Source: Torreya grandis
Taxonomy: Eukaryota > Streptophyta > Pinopsida > Cupressales > Taxaceae
Assembly: GCA_037957365.1 (NCBI GenBank)
Contig: JARHVA010008411.1
Location: 62,001-126,000, forward strand
Direction of reading: 5' to 3'
DNA length: 64,000 nucleotides
Shown here: piece after piece, positions 12,427-23,534 of the stretch
How positions within the stretch are numbered: the stretch's first letter is position 1
Layout: each line of letters starts with the position of its first letter
Program-made: the position numbers and the translations under genes
The notes under the pieces: model-generated
The model's input: only the letters and a program-made list of their open reading frames with translations
Database searches by the model: none
Told to the model about the DNA's origin: nothing

Positions 12427-12689
12427 TTTGAAATATTTTGGTCTTACAAACCAAAATTGTCTCTTCCCTTTCTGAAATTTGTCCTGGGCATTCAAATTCC
12501 TTAGTTTTCAAGCTTCTCAGAAATCTACGGACTCTGCAGGCTAGAATCTACAAACTTTGTAAGCCAAATTCAATGGGCTTCATAGGTTCTACATGCGGGT
12601 TCAACCAAAAGAATAAATTTCTAACACTTGCTCATTTTCAAGATTGGTTTAGTGCCTTGGTTCAATCAAAAATATCCATCGGGAAGCAT

Positions 12690-13175
12690 CTAAGCAAAGA
12701 AGGCTTGAACCATTGAACCACTTAAGTTTAAAAGTTTCAATGCTTTCGGTTCAATGGTGGATTCAATCAAAGGAATGGTTAAATGGCTTAGTTTAATCAA
12801 GTGGTTCAATGCTTTGTTTCACTCTAGTGGTTCATTGGCTTTGTTTCAATGCTTTGGTTTAATCAAATGGTTCATCAGTCAGTTCAAGGCTTTGTTTGAA
12901 CTGTTGAACCAAAGCTTGGTTCAATGGTTGGTTCAACATCTTTTGGTTTAAAGGTGGGTTCAAATGCTTGGTTCAAAGGCTTGGTTCATTCAATTGGCTC
13001 ATTGGATTGAACCATTGGCTTGAACCATTTTGGTTTAAAGCTTGGTTCATCGGCTTGGTTCAACATTTGGTTCAACCAAGCAGTTCAATGCTTTGGTTCA
13101 ATCAAATGGTTCAACAGCTTGGTTCAACCAAGTGGTTCACTATGATGGTTCAAAGGAGTGGTTCAATGCAAAAGT
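12690..13175 (+). repeat. GGTTCAA/TTGAACC heptamer cluster, 5' LTR copy
   Basis: I count 18 exact heptamers by eye, 13 as GGTTCAA and 5 as TTGAACC, plus many one-base variants such as GGTTCAT and GGTTTAA. Frequent flanks are GCTTGGTTCAA and ATGCTTTGGTTCAA. Spacing is irregular, so this is a cryptic short-motif repeat and not a clean tandem array. It lies upstream of the LTR TATA box, in the presumed U3 region. The presence of both orientations gives many possible small hairpins. Confidence 0.88.
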
Positions 13176-14138
13176 TCAAAGAGCCTCCTGAAGGACAAGT
13201 GCCCTTGTGGAGGGCACTTGGTCAACAAAAGTACCCTTGGGAAGGGTCATTTTCAAAGAAGGCCGCAAAGGTAATTCTTTCAAATTTTATTTAAGGAATT
13301 CAAAAAAAGACTAAGGCAAGAAGAAATTCCTTTAGACAAAAAGTTTGAAGGAATTTAGGAAAGTAGTTGTAGGTAGAAAGCCTGAAGAAATTTCCAAAGA
13401 AGCATAGGCAAAGTGATCAAACAATTCCATGGACTTTTTGTCCATGGGAAATTTCTGTGGACTTTTTTTTTATGGGAATTTGTCCACAAAATTTTTCTCC
13501 ATAGGAATTTGTCTGTGAAGAAAGCTCGGGGAAAATGCCCATGGGAATTATCTGTAGGAAATGTCCACGAAGAGACTATTGAAGCCTGAAGGCCATCCAA
13601 AGACCACCCGAATGGTAGATACCCTTACAGAGGACTCTTCCTGACCCAAATTAGATCATTTTTTAAGGCCTAAAAGGTCAAGTTATTTTTGAGAAAGTGC
13701 CAAATAGAAAAGATGAAGAAGGACCAAGGGGTGACGTGCCTGAAGATGTCAAATTCAAGACAGTGAACTAGCCATTGAAAATGCAGTGACAGGCGCGTGA
13801 ACATCAATTTAAAAGCTCATAAAATAGTTGTTGATCCTTATAATCTACAGACCCAAATGCATTCATAGGCTTTAAGGCCAAGACCAATAGGAAGTGAGGA
13901 AGGAATAGAACAACAAATTGAATTTGGGACCTGATTCAATTAACCAAAAAAGGAGGAATGATGAAGAAGGATCAGATCGCCAGGTGGACATTGAAAGTTG
14001 TAAACATTCAATAGTGTGACTTGTTTCTCTGCATTGAGAAAAACAAATGGGTAGATGCCCCTAAATTCCAACCTGTCTTCTTAACAGATTCTAATGAAAC
14101 ATGATGTGTTACTATTCTTGAGTCCTTCTTGAAGTGGC

Positions 14139-14146
14139 TATATAAG
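14139..14146 (+). promoter_or_regulatory. LTR TATA box (5' LTR)
   Basis: TATATAAG in the context GTGGCTATATAAGGGACTC, conserved at the same place in the 3' LTR (22871-22878). It is the best core-promoter candidate for the element; transcription would then start about 30 bases downstream. Confidence 0.75.
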
Positions 14147-14924
14147 GGACTCTCTTTTTATTGTAAAAGTATCTCTCTTTTTGACAATCAGAATGAAACT
14201 CTACCCAAATTGAAAGGCATTTTTGAGACTTTGAGCTCAGTTTGTTGATCATATTTTGTTATTGGAATAAGAAGGCAAGTGACTTTTCAGACTTTGTTGT
14301 GATATCTTTGTTGTTGGGGAAACTATTCTTATGTATTTTTCCTTGAAATATTTTTTGTTCCTTTAATTCAACAAGCAGAATTAGTGAAAGTAGTCAGGAA
14401 GGTGTCCTGAAGAGTCAAGTGTGGAGAGACTTTGTGCCCCCATAATTGCCTTTAGTGTGTTTTCTTTTCATTTTTGTGTAAAGGACCTTGGGATGCCTTT
14501 GTGCCCTCATTATCCTTCATATCTTACTCTTGAGCAATTCAGGTGGAGACTTTGTGCTGCATCTCGATTTGCTGGTTACTACATCTTTGGTTACATTTTG
14601 CTTTTACTACTAGGAGTATTCTTATGGCTTGATAAGTAGTACTTATGAAAGAAGAGGAGTGCTTTCTATCATTTTCCTTGAGTTTTTCCTTTGATTTGCA
14701 CACATCATCTCTGAAGAAAGAGAGATGGATGGTTTGTCCTACCCTTGAGTATTATTTTTTTAAAAATATATATATAGTGAACCTCCCCGTGATGAGAGGA
14801 GAGATCAGTCCCCTTCTAATGTGGTAAACCTACACATTTGGATGACTAATCTTCCTTCTTTGGCTGATTAAACCTATTTTGTTTATCAGTATGCTGATCA
14901 ACAAAATTTTCAACCAATAGTTTT

Positions 14925-14942
14925 TGGTGACTCCATTTGGGA
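14925..14942 (+). promoter_or_regulatory. Primer binding site of element N
   Basis: TGGTGACTCCATTTGGGA begins five bases after the 5' LTR end and starts with TGG, the complement of a tRNA 3' CCA. Tat elements typically carry a site close to TGGCGACTCC here (family knowledge). The exact tRNA cannot be assigned without comparison to tRNA sequences. Confidence 0.8.
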
Positions 14943-15188
14943 TATAATATCCATTATCCATTTATAGCCTTACCATTCACCTCCACACTAATCAAGAAAG
15001 AACACACAGTTTAAAGCCTCAAGCTGCAAACTGAAGTAAGGTCAATTTTTTTCCCATTTTTGTTTCACAATCTGGCCGATTCAACATATACGTAAAGCCA
15101 AAGGACTAAAGGTATCATTGACCCTGTATTGGAGTTGGTACAACAAAGTGATTTTGATCTATTTCCTTCACCATCTCATCTCTAATGA

Positions 15189-16836
15189 ACCAAGAGCTTT
15201 CCTCCTACTAAAGTCAGATCTCCATTGCCAGACGAAGTATCTACTTCTACTATTGATAAATCTTTGCCAATAATTACCCCTCTAAGATTTGTTATCCCTC
15301 CTTTTTATAATCCTATAATGGTAGTTCAAGGCCCCTGGGGTAATTATTTTGGTCCTCTCAATCTTACTCCACCTCTACATGAGCTTCCATGTAGTTCAAG
15401 GAAGATTTTCCCCAAATTATATGGTGATGGGAAAGTTCATCCTAATGAACGCATTGCAGCCTTTAGCATAGCTTGTGGAGTAATCGGAGTAGAATTTGAA
15501 GATGTAGCAGTCAAGATTTTTGTGGAGACACTACAAGGTGCTGCTGTAAATTATTTTTATCATCTATAGGCTTGGTTAGTGATTGATTGGAATAATCCTA
15601 AAGATAAGATTGAAGCCAGATTCAAACTTACAGAAGATGCACATGCACTTCTGGCTCAACTTACACAGATGAAGAAAGAGCCTTATGAGCCTATGAGAGA
15701 CTTCATAGCCAAATTTGACAAACTAAGGAATAGAATCCCTATAATAGCTCGACCTATAGTTGATAATCTCAAATGATTTTTCATTAATTCTCAATTACCT
15801 GAAGTAAGTTTTCTTTTGAGATGTGCTGGTCAAATAGATCTTACTATAGCTCAACATTTGGCCACTGAGGTAGAAGATGATCTCATCTTAGCAGGGAAGA
15901 TAAGAAGAGATATAAATAGAAATAGAGATTCATCATCTTTTGAATATTCATCTACAAGCACCATAGATCCAACAGTGAAGAAATTGGCAAATGAGTTGCT
16001 TGCTCTTCAAAAGCAAATGGCTCAAGGAATGTCTTCTGCTCCTTCATACAGAAAGACATTCCCAAATCAGTCATATCAGGGAAATGTTGCCAAGAATCAA
16101 GGGCAACAAAATTGCCTTCCTCCCCCATAAGGGAAACTTGCCCTGAAAGCTCCTCCAACTAATTCAGCAATGGGATATCTTGAAGCAAAATTAGAGTTCT
16201 CTTTCCAGTTTGAATTAAATCAAGAAGAATTAGTTGGCGACTCCCACATTGGTTTCTTGAACTACCAGGATGAACTCAAAAGCAAAGGAGAAGCTTTTGA
16301 TGGATCATATGTAGTGTTTACCAGGTCTAAGAACCAATCAGTCTAGCAAGCTGATAAAAGGAAGATAGAAGAGCAACCACAACTAGTAGTCATGATTGCT
16401 AAGCATGGAACCACTCTATCTTTTTAGTCAAAGGATCTAGTAATCACCCTAAAGTCAAATACATCAATCTTGCCTTCTCCTTCTACTTTAAATTCACAAA
16501 CTATCCCACCTCCCATCCCTCTGAAAACTTAGAAGGTTGAAGTACCTTTCTCTATACCTAACTCAATTTAGCCATTTGACATAATCGATCATGTCAAAAA
16601 GACAAAAATACAAATGTCTGAGTTTGAATATTTGTAGTCCAATCCTGATCAATTGGATAAACTAATCCAATATGTCAAGAACCAAACTATCCCTACAAAA
16701 GAAAAATATAAAAAGGTAACTCTTGATTCTCCAAAGAACACGCCTATTCCAAATAATCTAGTCATTACTCCCCTAGTTGCTCCTAGAAAAATAAAACCTT
16801 TCTATGTTTTCCTATTAATTAATGGCCACAAGTTGA
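15189..16836 (+). pseudogene. Element N gag, degenerate
   Basis: Frame 3 encodes a capsid/nucleocapsid-type gag. It has a proline-rich start (PPLHELPCSSRKIFPKLYGDG), the gag core FEDVAVKIFVETLQGAAVNYFYHL, DWNNPKDKIEARFKL, QLTQMKKEPYEPMRDFIAKF, LPEVSFLLRCAGQIDL, and a Gln/Asn-rich tail NQSYQGNVAKNQGQQN. Stops interrupt it at 15567, 15774 and 16128, and several more follow in the gag-protease linker; the first and third look like CAG/CAA to TAG/TAA changes. An ATG at 15185 (MNQELS) is in another frame, so the start has also shifted. The core at 15225-15776 is the best preserved part. The protein would package element RNA. Confidence 0.88.
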
Positions 16837-17400
16837 GTAACTATAATAGATTCAGGCGTATATGATAATGTTATGCTTGCTAAAGTAGCTGAGTCTCTTG
16901 GTCTTACACTGACCAAGACATTTGGGAGATGTTTCTCCATAAAGAACAAGCATGTACCATTACTGGGGCAAATAAAAAATGCCCAATTTGCATTTGCAGC
17001 CTTTCTAGACAAGAGAATTAGGATGACTATCTTAGTGGCTGACATCCCAAAATCCTATGGCATTTTGCTTGGATGAAATTTATGCAAAGATGTGGGAGGA
17101 GAACTAAACATGGATCTGTTTGAGGCAAAGATCCCTGTGCAAGGCGTAATGAAGACGTTGCTCCCTAAAAAGGAGGCAAAATATGTGGTCACCTAGACAT
17201 CAGCCCCTAAAGCTCAAATTATTTTTGAATCTACAGGTATGGGTAACTATTTTCTATCTATAGATGAAGTGCATGAAACACCTAATATAATTCTTGAAAG
17301 TGTCAACTCAGAAATCAATTCAACTAGAACAATAGAAGAACTAGTAGGCTACAATACAGATGAAGAAGAACCCTCCATCTCTGATGAAGGAAAGTCTAAA
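16837..17400 (+). pseudogene. Element N aspartic protease and linker
   Basis: Frame 1, shifted relative to gag. The active-site box IIDSGVYDNVM has Asp-Ser-Gly at 16849-16857, followed by AKVAESLGLTLTKTFGRCFS and MTILVADIPKSYGILLG, where the Gly after LL closes the protease fold. A TGA at 17074-17076 and a TAG at 17194-17196 break the frame. A linker rich in Glu and Ser leads to the RNase H. The protease would cut the gag-pol polyprotein. Element A has the equivalent box with DSS in place of DSG. Confidence 0.85.
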
Positions 17401-17403
17401 TAA

Positions 17404-17949
17404 AAATTAGTATTAGATGAGATATGGACTTTGGAATTTGATGGTAGCTATTCCTCTACCAATTTAGGAGCTGGGATTGTGTTGATATCTCCTCAAGGAG
17501 ATATGTTTCCTTCATCTTACAAATTATAGTTTAGCAACACTAACAATACAGTTGAATATGAATCTCTACTGCTTGGAATGAAGGCTGCTCAAGAAAAAGG
17601 CATCAAGTTTCTTCATGCCAAAGGGGATGCTAAATTAGTGGTCTATCAAGTGAGGAACTTATACCAAACCAAGAATGAAATATTATGCCACTATCGCAAC
17701 TTGGTTTGGGACCAAATTGAAAGCTTTGATGCTCTTAAAAAAATTTCCATACCCAGAGAGTCTAATGATAGAGCTGATACACTTACTATTTCAGGAACTC
17801 TCTTAGTTCCTCACTTAGATTTCAAAGAAGATAGGTATAATATTGAGCTAATCTATAGACCAAGTGTTCCTAATAATGCTGATCATTGGCAAGTATTCAT
17901 TGATGATCATCAAATCATTACTTTCCTTGAACGAAAAGGCAATTTTTAA
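17404..17949 (+). pseudogene. Element N archaeal-type RNase H (aRNH), located before RT
   Basis: Frame 1, same as the protease. It reads IWTLEFDGSYSSTNLGAGIVLIS, then TNNTVEYESLLLGM, then AKGDAKLVVYQVRNL, then IPRESNDRADTLTISG. The four catalytic acids of the RNase H fold are present: Asp 17440, Glu 17554, Asp 17626 and Asp 17776. One stop at 17527 (TAG where A has CAG, Gln) interrupts it; the 3' part is open for 123 codons. This domain is the extra RNase H known in Tat elements; many Tat elements carry it between the gypsy RNase H and the integrase, but here it lies between protease and RT. The frame continues as ADHWQVFIDDHQIITFL. Confidence 0.88.
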
Positions 17950-18961
17950 CAACTATGTTTTGAAGGCAGCGAACCTCAAAATTATGAATCAGCCTCTGAA
18001 TCCAGTTCAAACATAAATGAATAATTTTAATAGCTAAAAGGAAATAAAATTCCCAAAGGCCTGGTTTCTCTTGAGAAGCTATTTGACAAGCATGATAGAT
18101 TCATCAAACAACAACAAACAGACTCAAGTTTCTCTCAGGGATTTGATCAAGTAAATCTAACCACTAAAGAAAATCCCTTGATGGTTAACATTGGTAAGTG
18201 ATGCATCCCTGAAGAAAGATTCAAGCTCACCACTTTGCTCTGGAAATACATGGATGTCTTAGCATATTCTTATGAAGACCTAAAGTCTCTAAAACCTGAT
18301 GAAATCTGCCATGACATTCCTCTCAAGGCTGATTTAATGCCCTAAAAGTAAAAATCCAAATAGTATAATCTAAAAATATCTGGTACTATTCTACCTAAGA
18401 TACAAAAAATGTTAAATGCTAGAATCATCTTCCCAATCCATCATTCCACATGGATTGCAAACATAGTGCCTGTAAGGAAGAAGAATGGCAAAATTTGCAT
18501 TTGTGTAGATTTCAAGAATCTAAATCAAGCATCTTAGAAAGATAATTATCCTTTGCCAATTATGGATCAAGTGCTTCAAACAGTGAGAAGTTTAGAGATG
18601 TTATCAATTCTGGATGGCTTCTCAATATATAATCAAGTTGAAGTTGGTGAATCAGACCAACACAAGACTACATTCACCACACCTTAGGGTACATTTACAT
18701 ATAGAAGAATACCTTTTGGCTTGATAAATGCTGGTGCTACCTTTCAAAGAGCAATGGATCTAGCTTTTAAAGATGAGATAGGTAAATTCATAGTGGTATA
18801 CCTTGATGAATTGACTATCTTTTCAAAGCATCGATCTGATCATGTACACCACTTACAACAAGTGTTAGAGCACTACCACTAGAATGGTATTTCCTTAAAT
18901 CCTAAAAAGTCTATTTTTGGAGTAACAAAGGGGAAACTCCTTGGAAAATTCTTTCAAAAGA
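17950..18961 (+). pseudogene. Element N reverse transcriptase, degenerate
   Basis: Frame 1. The RT blocks are visible in order: GTILPKIQKMLNARII, STWIANIVPVRKKNGKICIC, VDFKNLNQA, DNYPLPIMDQVL, LSILDGFSIYNQV (first catalytic Asp at 18613), YRRIPFGLINAGATFQRAM, and VVYLDELTIFSKH (18799-18810), where the usual YLDD has become YLDE. Stops occur at 18535, 18685 and 18880, and a one-base loss near 18955-18962 moves the frame from 1 to 3 inside GKLLGKF. Upstream, 17950-18340 has several more stops. It would copy the RNA into cDNA but cannot be made intact. Confidence 0.9.
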
Positions 18962-19523
18962 AGGCATAAAGATTGAATCAAACAAATTCAAGTCTATTAA
19001 AGAGCTTAATTTGCCTACAAGCAAAAATGTTATTCATTCTTTTTTCAGAAAAGTGAATTTCTTACGAAGATTCATCCCCAAATTTGCTGAGAAGACTAGA
19101 CACATTGTGAACATGATGAGAGGGAAGACCATCTTCAACTAGACTAAGGAAGACAAGTCAACATTTTATGATATCAAGACCACCATTGCTCATGGCCCTA
19201 CCTTGGTTTGTCTAGATTACAACAAAGATTTCATCATATATAGCTATACGTCTGAACACACTCTTTCAACAATTCTTGTTCAACAGGATAAGGAAGGTAT
19301 GGAATCCCCTATCTCTTTCATGAGTTACCCTCTCAAAACCCATGAGATGAAGTATTCAAATGTAGAGAGGCATGTTTATTCATTGGTAAAAGTAGTCAAA
19401 CATTTCCGCTTCTATATTTTGAATTCACACACTACTGCTTTAGTTCCTGACACTATAGTTAAGTCTATATTAACTCATCAGGAGTTTGGCACAAAAAGAG
19501 GTAATTGGATTTCAAAGATCTAG
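18962..19523 (+). pseudogene. Element N gypsy-type RNase H and connection domain
   Basis: Frame 3 after the shift. It reads KVNFLRRFIPKFAEKTRH, PTLVCLDYNKDFIIYSYTSEHTLSTILVQQ, then SPISFMSYPLKTHEMKYSNVE, then YSLVKVVKHFRFYIL. This is the standard Ty3/gypsy order of RT thumb then RNase H. It is distinct from the archaeal-type RNase H at 17404-17949, so the element carries two. A TAG around 19131 replaces a conserved Trp, and the frame stops at 19521-19523. Confidence 0.88.
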
Positions 19524-20862
19524 GAGTTTGATCTAGACATCAAGCCAACAAATCTAGTCAATGGTAAAGGCCTATGCCAATTAATTGCTGACAATAAGCT
19601 AGAAGACACACAGTGTGAAGAAACTGAAGTGGAAGAGACACCAATAGTCCTTTTTGTCTCCACTACTAATGAGTGGTATTCAGGTGTTGCTCATTTCCTT
19701 ACTTATGGTGAATGTCTTGCTCATTTTTCTTAGAAAAAAAGGACTATCAAGTTGAAAGCTACCAATTTTGTCTTTTGGGACAATGGCTTATACAAGAGAA
19801 GCATAGATGGAGTATTCCTTCACTATGTAGAAAAAGAGCAACAAAGCCAACTTTTGAAATCTTTCCACAATCTAGCCTATGGAAGACATTTTTTTGCTCC
19901 TGTGACTACTCACAAGATTTTGTGAGCTAGGTATTACTATCCAACTCTTTTCCAAGATGCACATAAGTGGGTGAGAAAATGTGAACTCTATCGGCAATTT
20001 ATTAGAAGACCCAAGTTAGCTGCTATGCCTCTCAAGCCGGTGATCATAGAAGAACCTTTCCAGCAATGGGGGATTGATTTTATTGGGACAATAAACCCAT
20101 ATTCAAGTGTTGGACATGATTATGTCCTTAAAGCAACTGACTATTTCACCAAGTGGGTAGAAACAATCCCAACTAAACATGCTACTTTAGAAGTTGTATG
20201 CAACTTCCTCAAAGAGAATATCATTTCTAGGTTTGGAGTTCTAATCAAAATTGTTACTGACAATGTAACTTGTTTCACCTCCCAAGAGATTACACAATTC
20301 TATTTCCATTATGGAATTATACTCTCTCACTCTATCAAGAAGCTAGCAGATGAAAATCAAAGGATATGGCATAAAGCATTGGTTGATGCTCTATGGAAAA
20401 AAAATCACACCAAAGAGGGCAATTGGTATGTCTCCTTTTCAACTTCTTTATGGTATCAATGCTAAGATACCAATCACCTTAGAATTGCCAGCCTTGAAAT
20501 TGGCAAAGGTAATTGAAGATCAGACATATGAAATCTCTCTTGATAAGAGAATCATGTGCCTGACTAAGCTGGATGAATAGAGAACCATGGTGGTGGATAT
20601 AATTGCTGCTCATCAAAGTTTGGTAAAGAAACATTTTGACCAGAAATCCAAAAATTGTGATTTTCAGATTAGGGATCAAGTCCTGTTGTGGGACAAAAGG
20701 AGAGAACCAAAGGGAATGCATGGAAAGTTTGACTCCCTTTGGAGAGGACCATTTATAGTTCATTATCACATTAGTGAAAATAGATTTTTGCTAAAATATC
20801 AAAATGGCACACTCTTTTCCTTGCCTCACAATGGGCAGCATCTCAAACACTTCAACTCTTGA
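19524..20862 (+). pseudogene. Element N integrase, with the catalytic Glu region deleted
   Basis: Frame 3 then frame 1. The zinc-binding region at about 19860-19985 reads FHNLAYGRHFFAP ... WVRKCELYRQF; the second Cys of CxxC is Tyr. The core has QQWGIDFIG (first Asp 20076) and IVTDNVTCF (second Asp 20259). At about 20334-20345 the sequence jumps from GIILSHSI to KKLADENQRIWHKALVDALW, so the segment that normally carries YYPQGNG.AE is missing, including the catalytic Glu. A shift near 20400 moves to frame 1 (ITPKRAIGMSPFQLLYGINAK at 20400-20465). The C-terminal part at 20587-20862 reads RDQVLLWDKRREPKGMHGKFDSLWRGPF, ending LPHNGQHLKHFNS. Confidence 0.9.
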
Positions 20863-21060
20863 AGTATCAGATCATTACATCTGTATATATGTATATTTGT
20901 ATAGTTTTTAATTCTCTCTCTATATATATATTTGATGCCTTTAATTTTTGGGTAGCATGAATTTGTAACCCAATGATACACATGAAGACACTATAAATTC
21001 TAGATTCTACTCCCTTCAATTTTTTTTGTAATTGACAGAAGTTCCCCAATTGGAGCCAAC

Positions 21061-21099
21061 TGTTGTCTCCCAAAAATATCACTCATTTTTGGGACAACA
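21061..21099 (+). repeat. Hairpin at the first bases of the 3' LTR
   Basis: The left arm TGTTGTCTCCCAAAAAT (21061-21077) pairs with ATTTTTGGGACAACA (21085-21099) around the loop ATCACTC. The stem is 15 bp with one two-base bulge on the left. It is better preserved than in the 5' LTR. Confidence 0.88.
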
Positions 21100-21369
21100 T
21101 TTGTGTTATTTTGGTCTTACAAACCAAAATTGTCTCTTCCCTTTCTAAAATTTATCCTGGGCATTCAAATTCCTTAGTTTTCAAGCTTCTCAGAAATCTA
21201 CGGATTCTACAGGCTAGAATCTACAGACTTTATAGGCCAAGTTCAATAGGCTTCACAGGTTCTATAGGCGGGTTCAACCAAAAGAATCAATTTCTAACAC
21301 TTGGTCATTTTTAGGACTGGTTTAGTGCCTTGGTTTAATCAAAAATCTCCATCAGCAAGCATCTAAGTA

Positions 21370-21880
21370 AAGAAGGCTTGAACCATTGAACCATTGAACC
21401 ACTTAAGTTGAAAAGGTTCAATGCTTTCGATTCAACGGCAGGTTCAATCAAAGGAACAGTTAAATGGCTTGGTTCAACCAAGCGGTTCAACACTTTATTT
21501 CACTCAGGTGGTTCATATACTTTGTTTCAATGCTTTGGGTCATCCTTTGATTTAATCAAATGGTTATTTAGTCGGTTCAAGGCTTCGTTTGAACCGTTGA
21601 AGCAAAGCTTGGTTCAACGGTTAGTTCAACGTCTTTTGGTTCAAAGGCAAGTTCAAACACTTGGTTCAAAGGCTTGGTTCATTCAATTGGTTCATTGGCT
21701 TGAACCATCAGCTTGAACCATTTTGGTTCAAAGCTTGGTTCATCAGCTTGGTTCAATGTTTGGTTCAACCAAGCAGTTCAATGCTTTGGTTCAACATTTG
21801 GTTCAATCAAACGGTTCAACAGCTTGGTTCCACCAAGCGGTTCACTATGATGGTTTAAATGAGTGGTTCAATGAAAAAGT
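21370..21880 (+). repeat. GGTTCAA/TTGAACC heptamer cluster, 3' LTR copy
   Basis: I count 21 exact heptamers by eye (15 GGTTCAA, 6 TTGAACC) in about 500 bp. This copy keeps several CG forms (CGGTTCAAC, CAACGG) where the 5' copy often has TG or CA. Position relative to the LTR start and the TATA box is the same as in the 5' LTR. Confidence 0.88.
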
Positions 21881-22870
21881 TCAAAGAGCCTCCTGAAGGA
21901 CAAGTGCCCTTGTGGAGGGCACTTGGTCAACAAAAGTATCCTTCAGAAGGGTCATTTTCAAAGAAGTCTGCAAAGGTAATTCTTTCAGATTTTGTTTAAG
22001 GAATTCAAAAAAAGACTAAGGCAAGAAGCAATTCCTTCAGACTTTTTGTCTGAAAGAATTCCTTCAGACAAAAATTTTGATGGAATTTGGGAAAGTAGAT
22101 GTAGGTAGAAAGCCCGAAGAAATTTCCCAAGAAGCATAGGCAATGTGATCAAACAATTCCATGGACTTTTTGTCTGCAAGAAATTTTTGTAGACTTTTTA
22201 TCCTCAGGAATTTGTCCCCAAACTTTTTGTCTATAGGAATTTTCGCATAGAGAAATCCTGGGGAAAATGCTCATGGGAATTGTCTACAAGAAATGTCTGT
22301 GAAGAGACCTCCAAATCCCAAAAGCCATCCAAAGACCACCCAAAGGGTAGATACCCTTATGGAGGGCTCTTCCTGACCCAAAGTGGATCATTTCTTAAGG
22401 CCCAAAAGGGAACATTATTTTTTGGAAAGTGCCAAACAAAAAATCTAAATAAGGACCAAGGGGTGATGCGCTTGAAGACATCAAATTCAAGACAGTTAAC
22501 TAGCCATTGTAAACATAGTGACGAGCGCGTGAATGTCAATTTCAAAGCTCATAAAATATCTATTAATCCTTGTAATCTACAGACCCAAATGCATTCAAAA
22601 GCTTTAAGGCCAAGACTAGCAAGAAGCGAGGAAGGAACAAAATAAAAAATTGAATCCAGAACTCAATTCAATTAACTAAAAAAGGAGGAATGATGAAGAA
22701 GGATCATATCGCCAGGTGGACATTGAAAGTTACAATCTTTCAATAGCGTGACATGTTTCTCTGCATTGAGAAAAACAAATGGGTGGATGCCCCTAAATTC
22801 TAACCTATCTTCTTAACAGATTCCAATGCAACATGATGTGTTACTATTCTCGAGTCCTTCTTAAAGTGGC

Positions 22871-22878
22871 TATATAAG
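22871..22878 (+). promoter_or_regulatory. LTR TATA box (3' LTR)
   Basis: TATATAAG, identical to and collinear with the box at 14139-14146 in the 5' LTR. Confidence 0.75.
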
Positions 22879-23494
22879 GGACTCTCTTGTTATTGTTAAA
22901 GTATCTCTCTTTTTGACAATCAGAATGAAACTCTACCCAAATTGAAAGGCATTTTTGAGACTTTGAGCTCAGTTTGTTGATCATATTTTGTTATTGGAAT
23001 AAGAAAGCAAGTGACTTTTCAGACTTTGTGTTGTGATATATTTGTTGTTGGGGAAATTTTTCTTATGTCTTTTAACTTGATATATTTTTTGTTCCTTTAA
23101 TTCAAAAAGAAAAATTAGTGAAAGTAGTCAGGAAGGTGTCCTGAAGAGTCAAATGTGGAGAGATTTTGTTCCCCAATAATTGCCTTTAGTGTGTTTTATT
23201 TTCATTTCTATGTAAAGGACCTTGGGAGGACTTTGTGCCCTCATTATCCTTCGTATCTTACTCTTGAGCAATTTAGGTGGAGACTTTGTGTTGCATCTCG
23301 ATTTGCTAGTTACTACATCTTTGGTTACATTTTGCTTTTACTGTCAAGAGTATTCTTGTGGCTTGTTGAATAGTACTTCTGAAAGAAGAGGGGTGCTTTC
23401 TATCATTTTCCTTGAGTTTTTCCTTTGATTTGCACACATCATCTCTGAAGAAAGAGAGATGGATGGTTTGTCCTACCCTTGAGTATTATTTTTT

Positions 23495-23498
<4 letters not shown>

Positions 23499-23533
<35 letters not shown>
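23499..23533 (+). repeat. (TA)n microsatellite inside the 3' LTR
   Basis: About 17 TA units. At the same position the 5' LTR has only ATATATATATA (14768-14778), so the tract expanded, or the other contracted, after insertion. Confidence 0.9.

Positions 23534-23534
<1 letters not shown>

Larger units (their letters stand above)
12388..14919 (+). repeat. 5' LTR of element N
   Basis: Begins TGTTGTCCCC and ends CAACCAATA, which aligns to CAACTAACA at the end of the 3' LTR; the canonical final CA has become TA by one transition. It contains a start hairpin, a GGTTCAA cluster, a TATA box at 14139 and three loose copies of a GGAGACTTTGTGCC-like phrase at about 14421, 14490 and 14541. Small open frames inside it (for example 14421-14639) have counterparts in the other LTR but no family features, and I do not treat them as genes. 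Confidence 0.93.

Noticed and set aside
12690..13175. GGTTCAA repeats as tRNA B boxes or tRNA-derived sequence
   Set aside because: The heptamer is one base off the GGTTCGA core, but there are no A boxes, no cloverleaf potential at matching distance and no T-run terminators.
12690..13175. CRISPR-like array
   Set aside because: Repeats are 7 bp with irregular spacing and both orientations, in a eukaryotic LTR.
14421..14639. 72-codon frame conserved between the two LTRs of element N (also 23155-23373)
   Set aside because: LTR copies are similar because of replication, not protein conservation; the frames lie between TATA box and PBS and show no family features.
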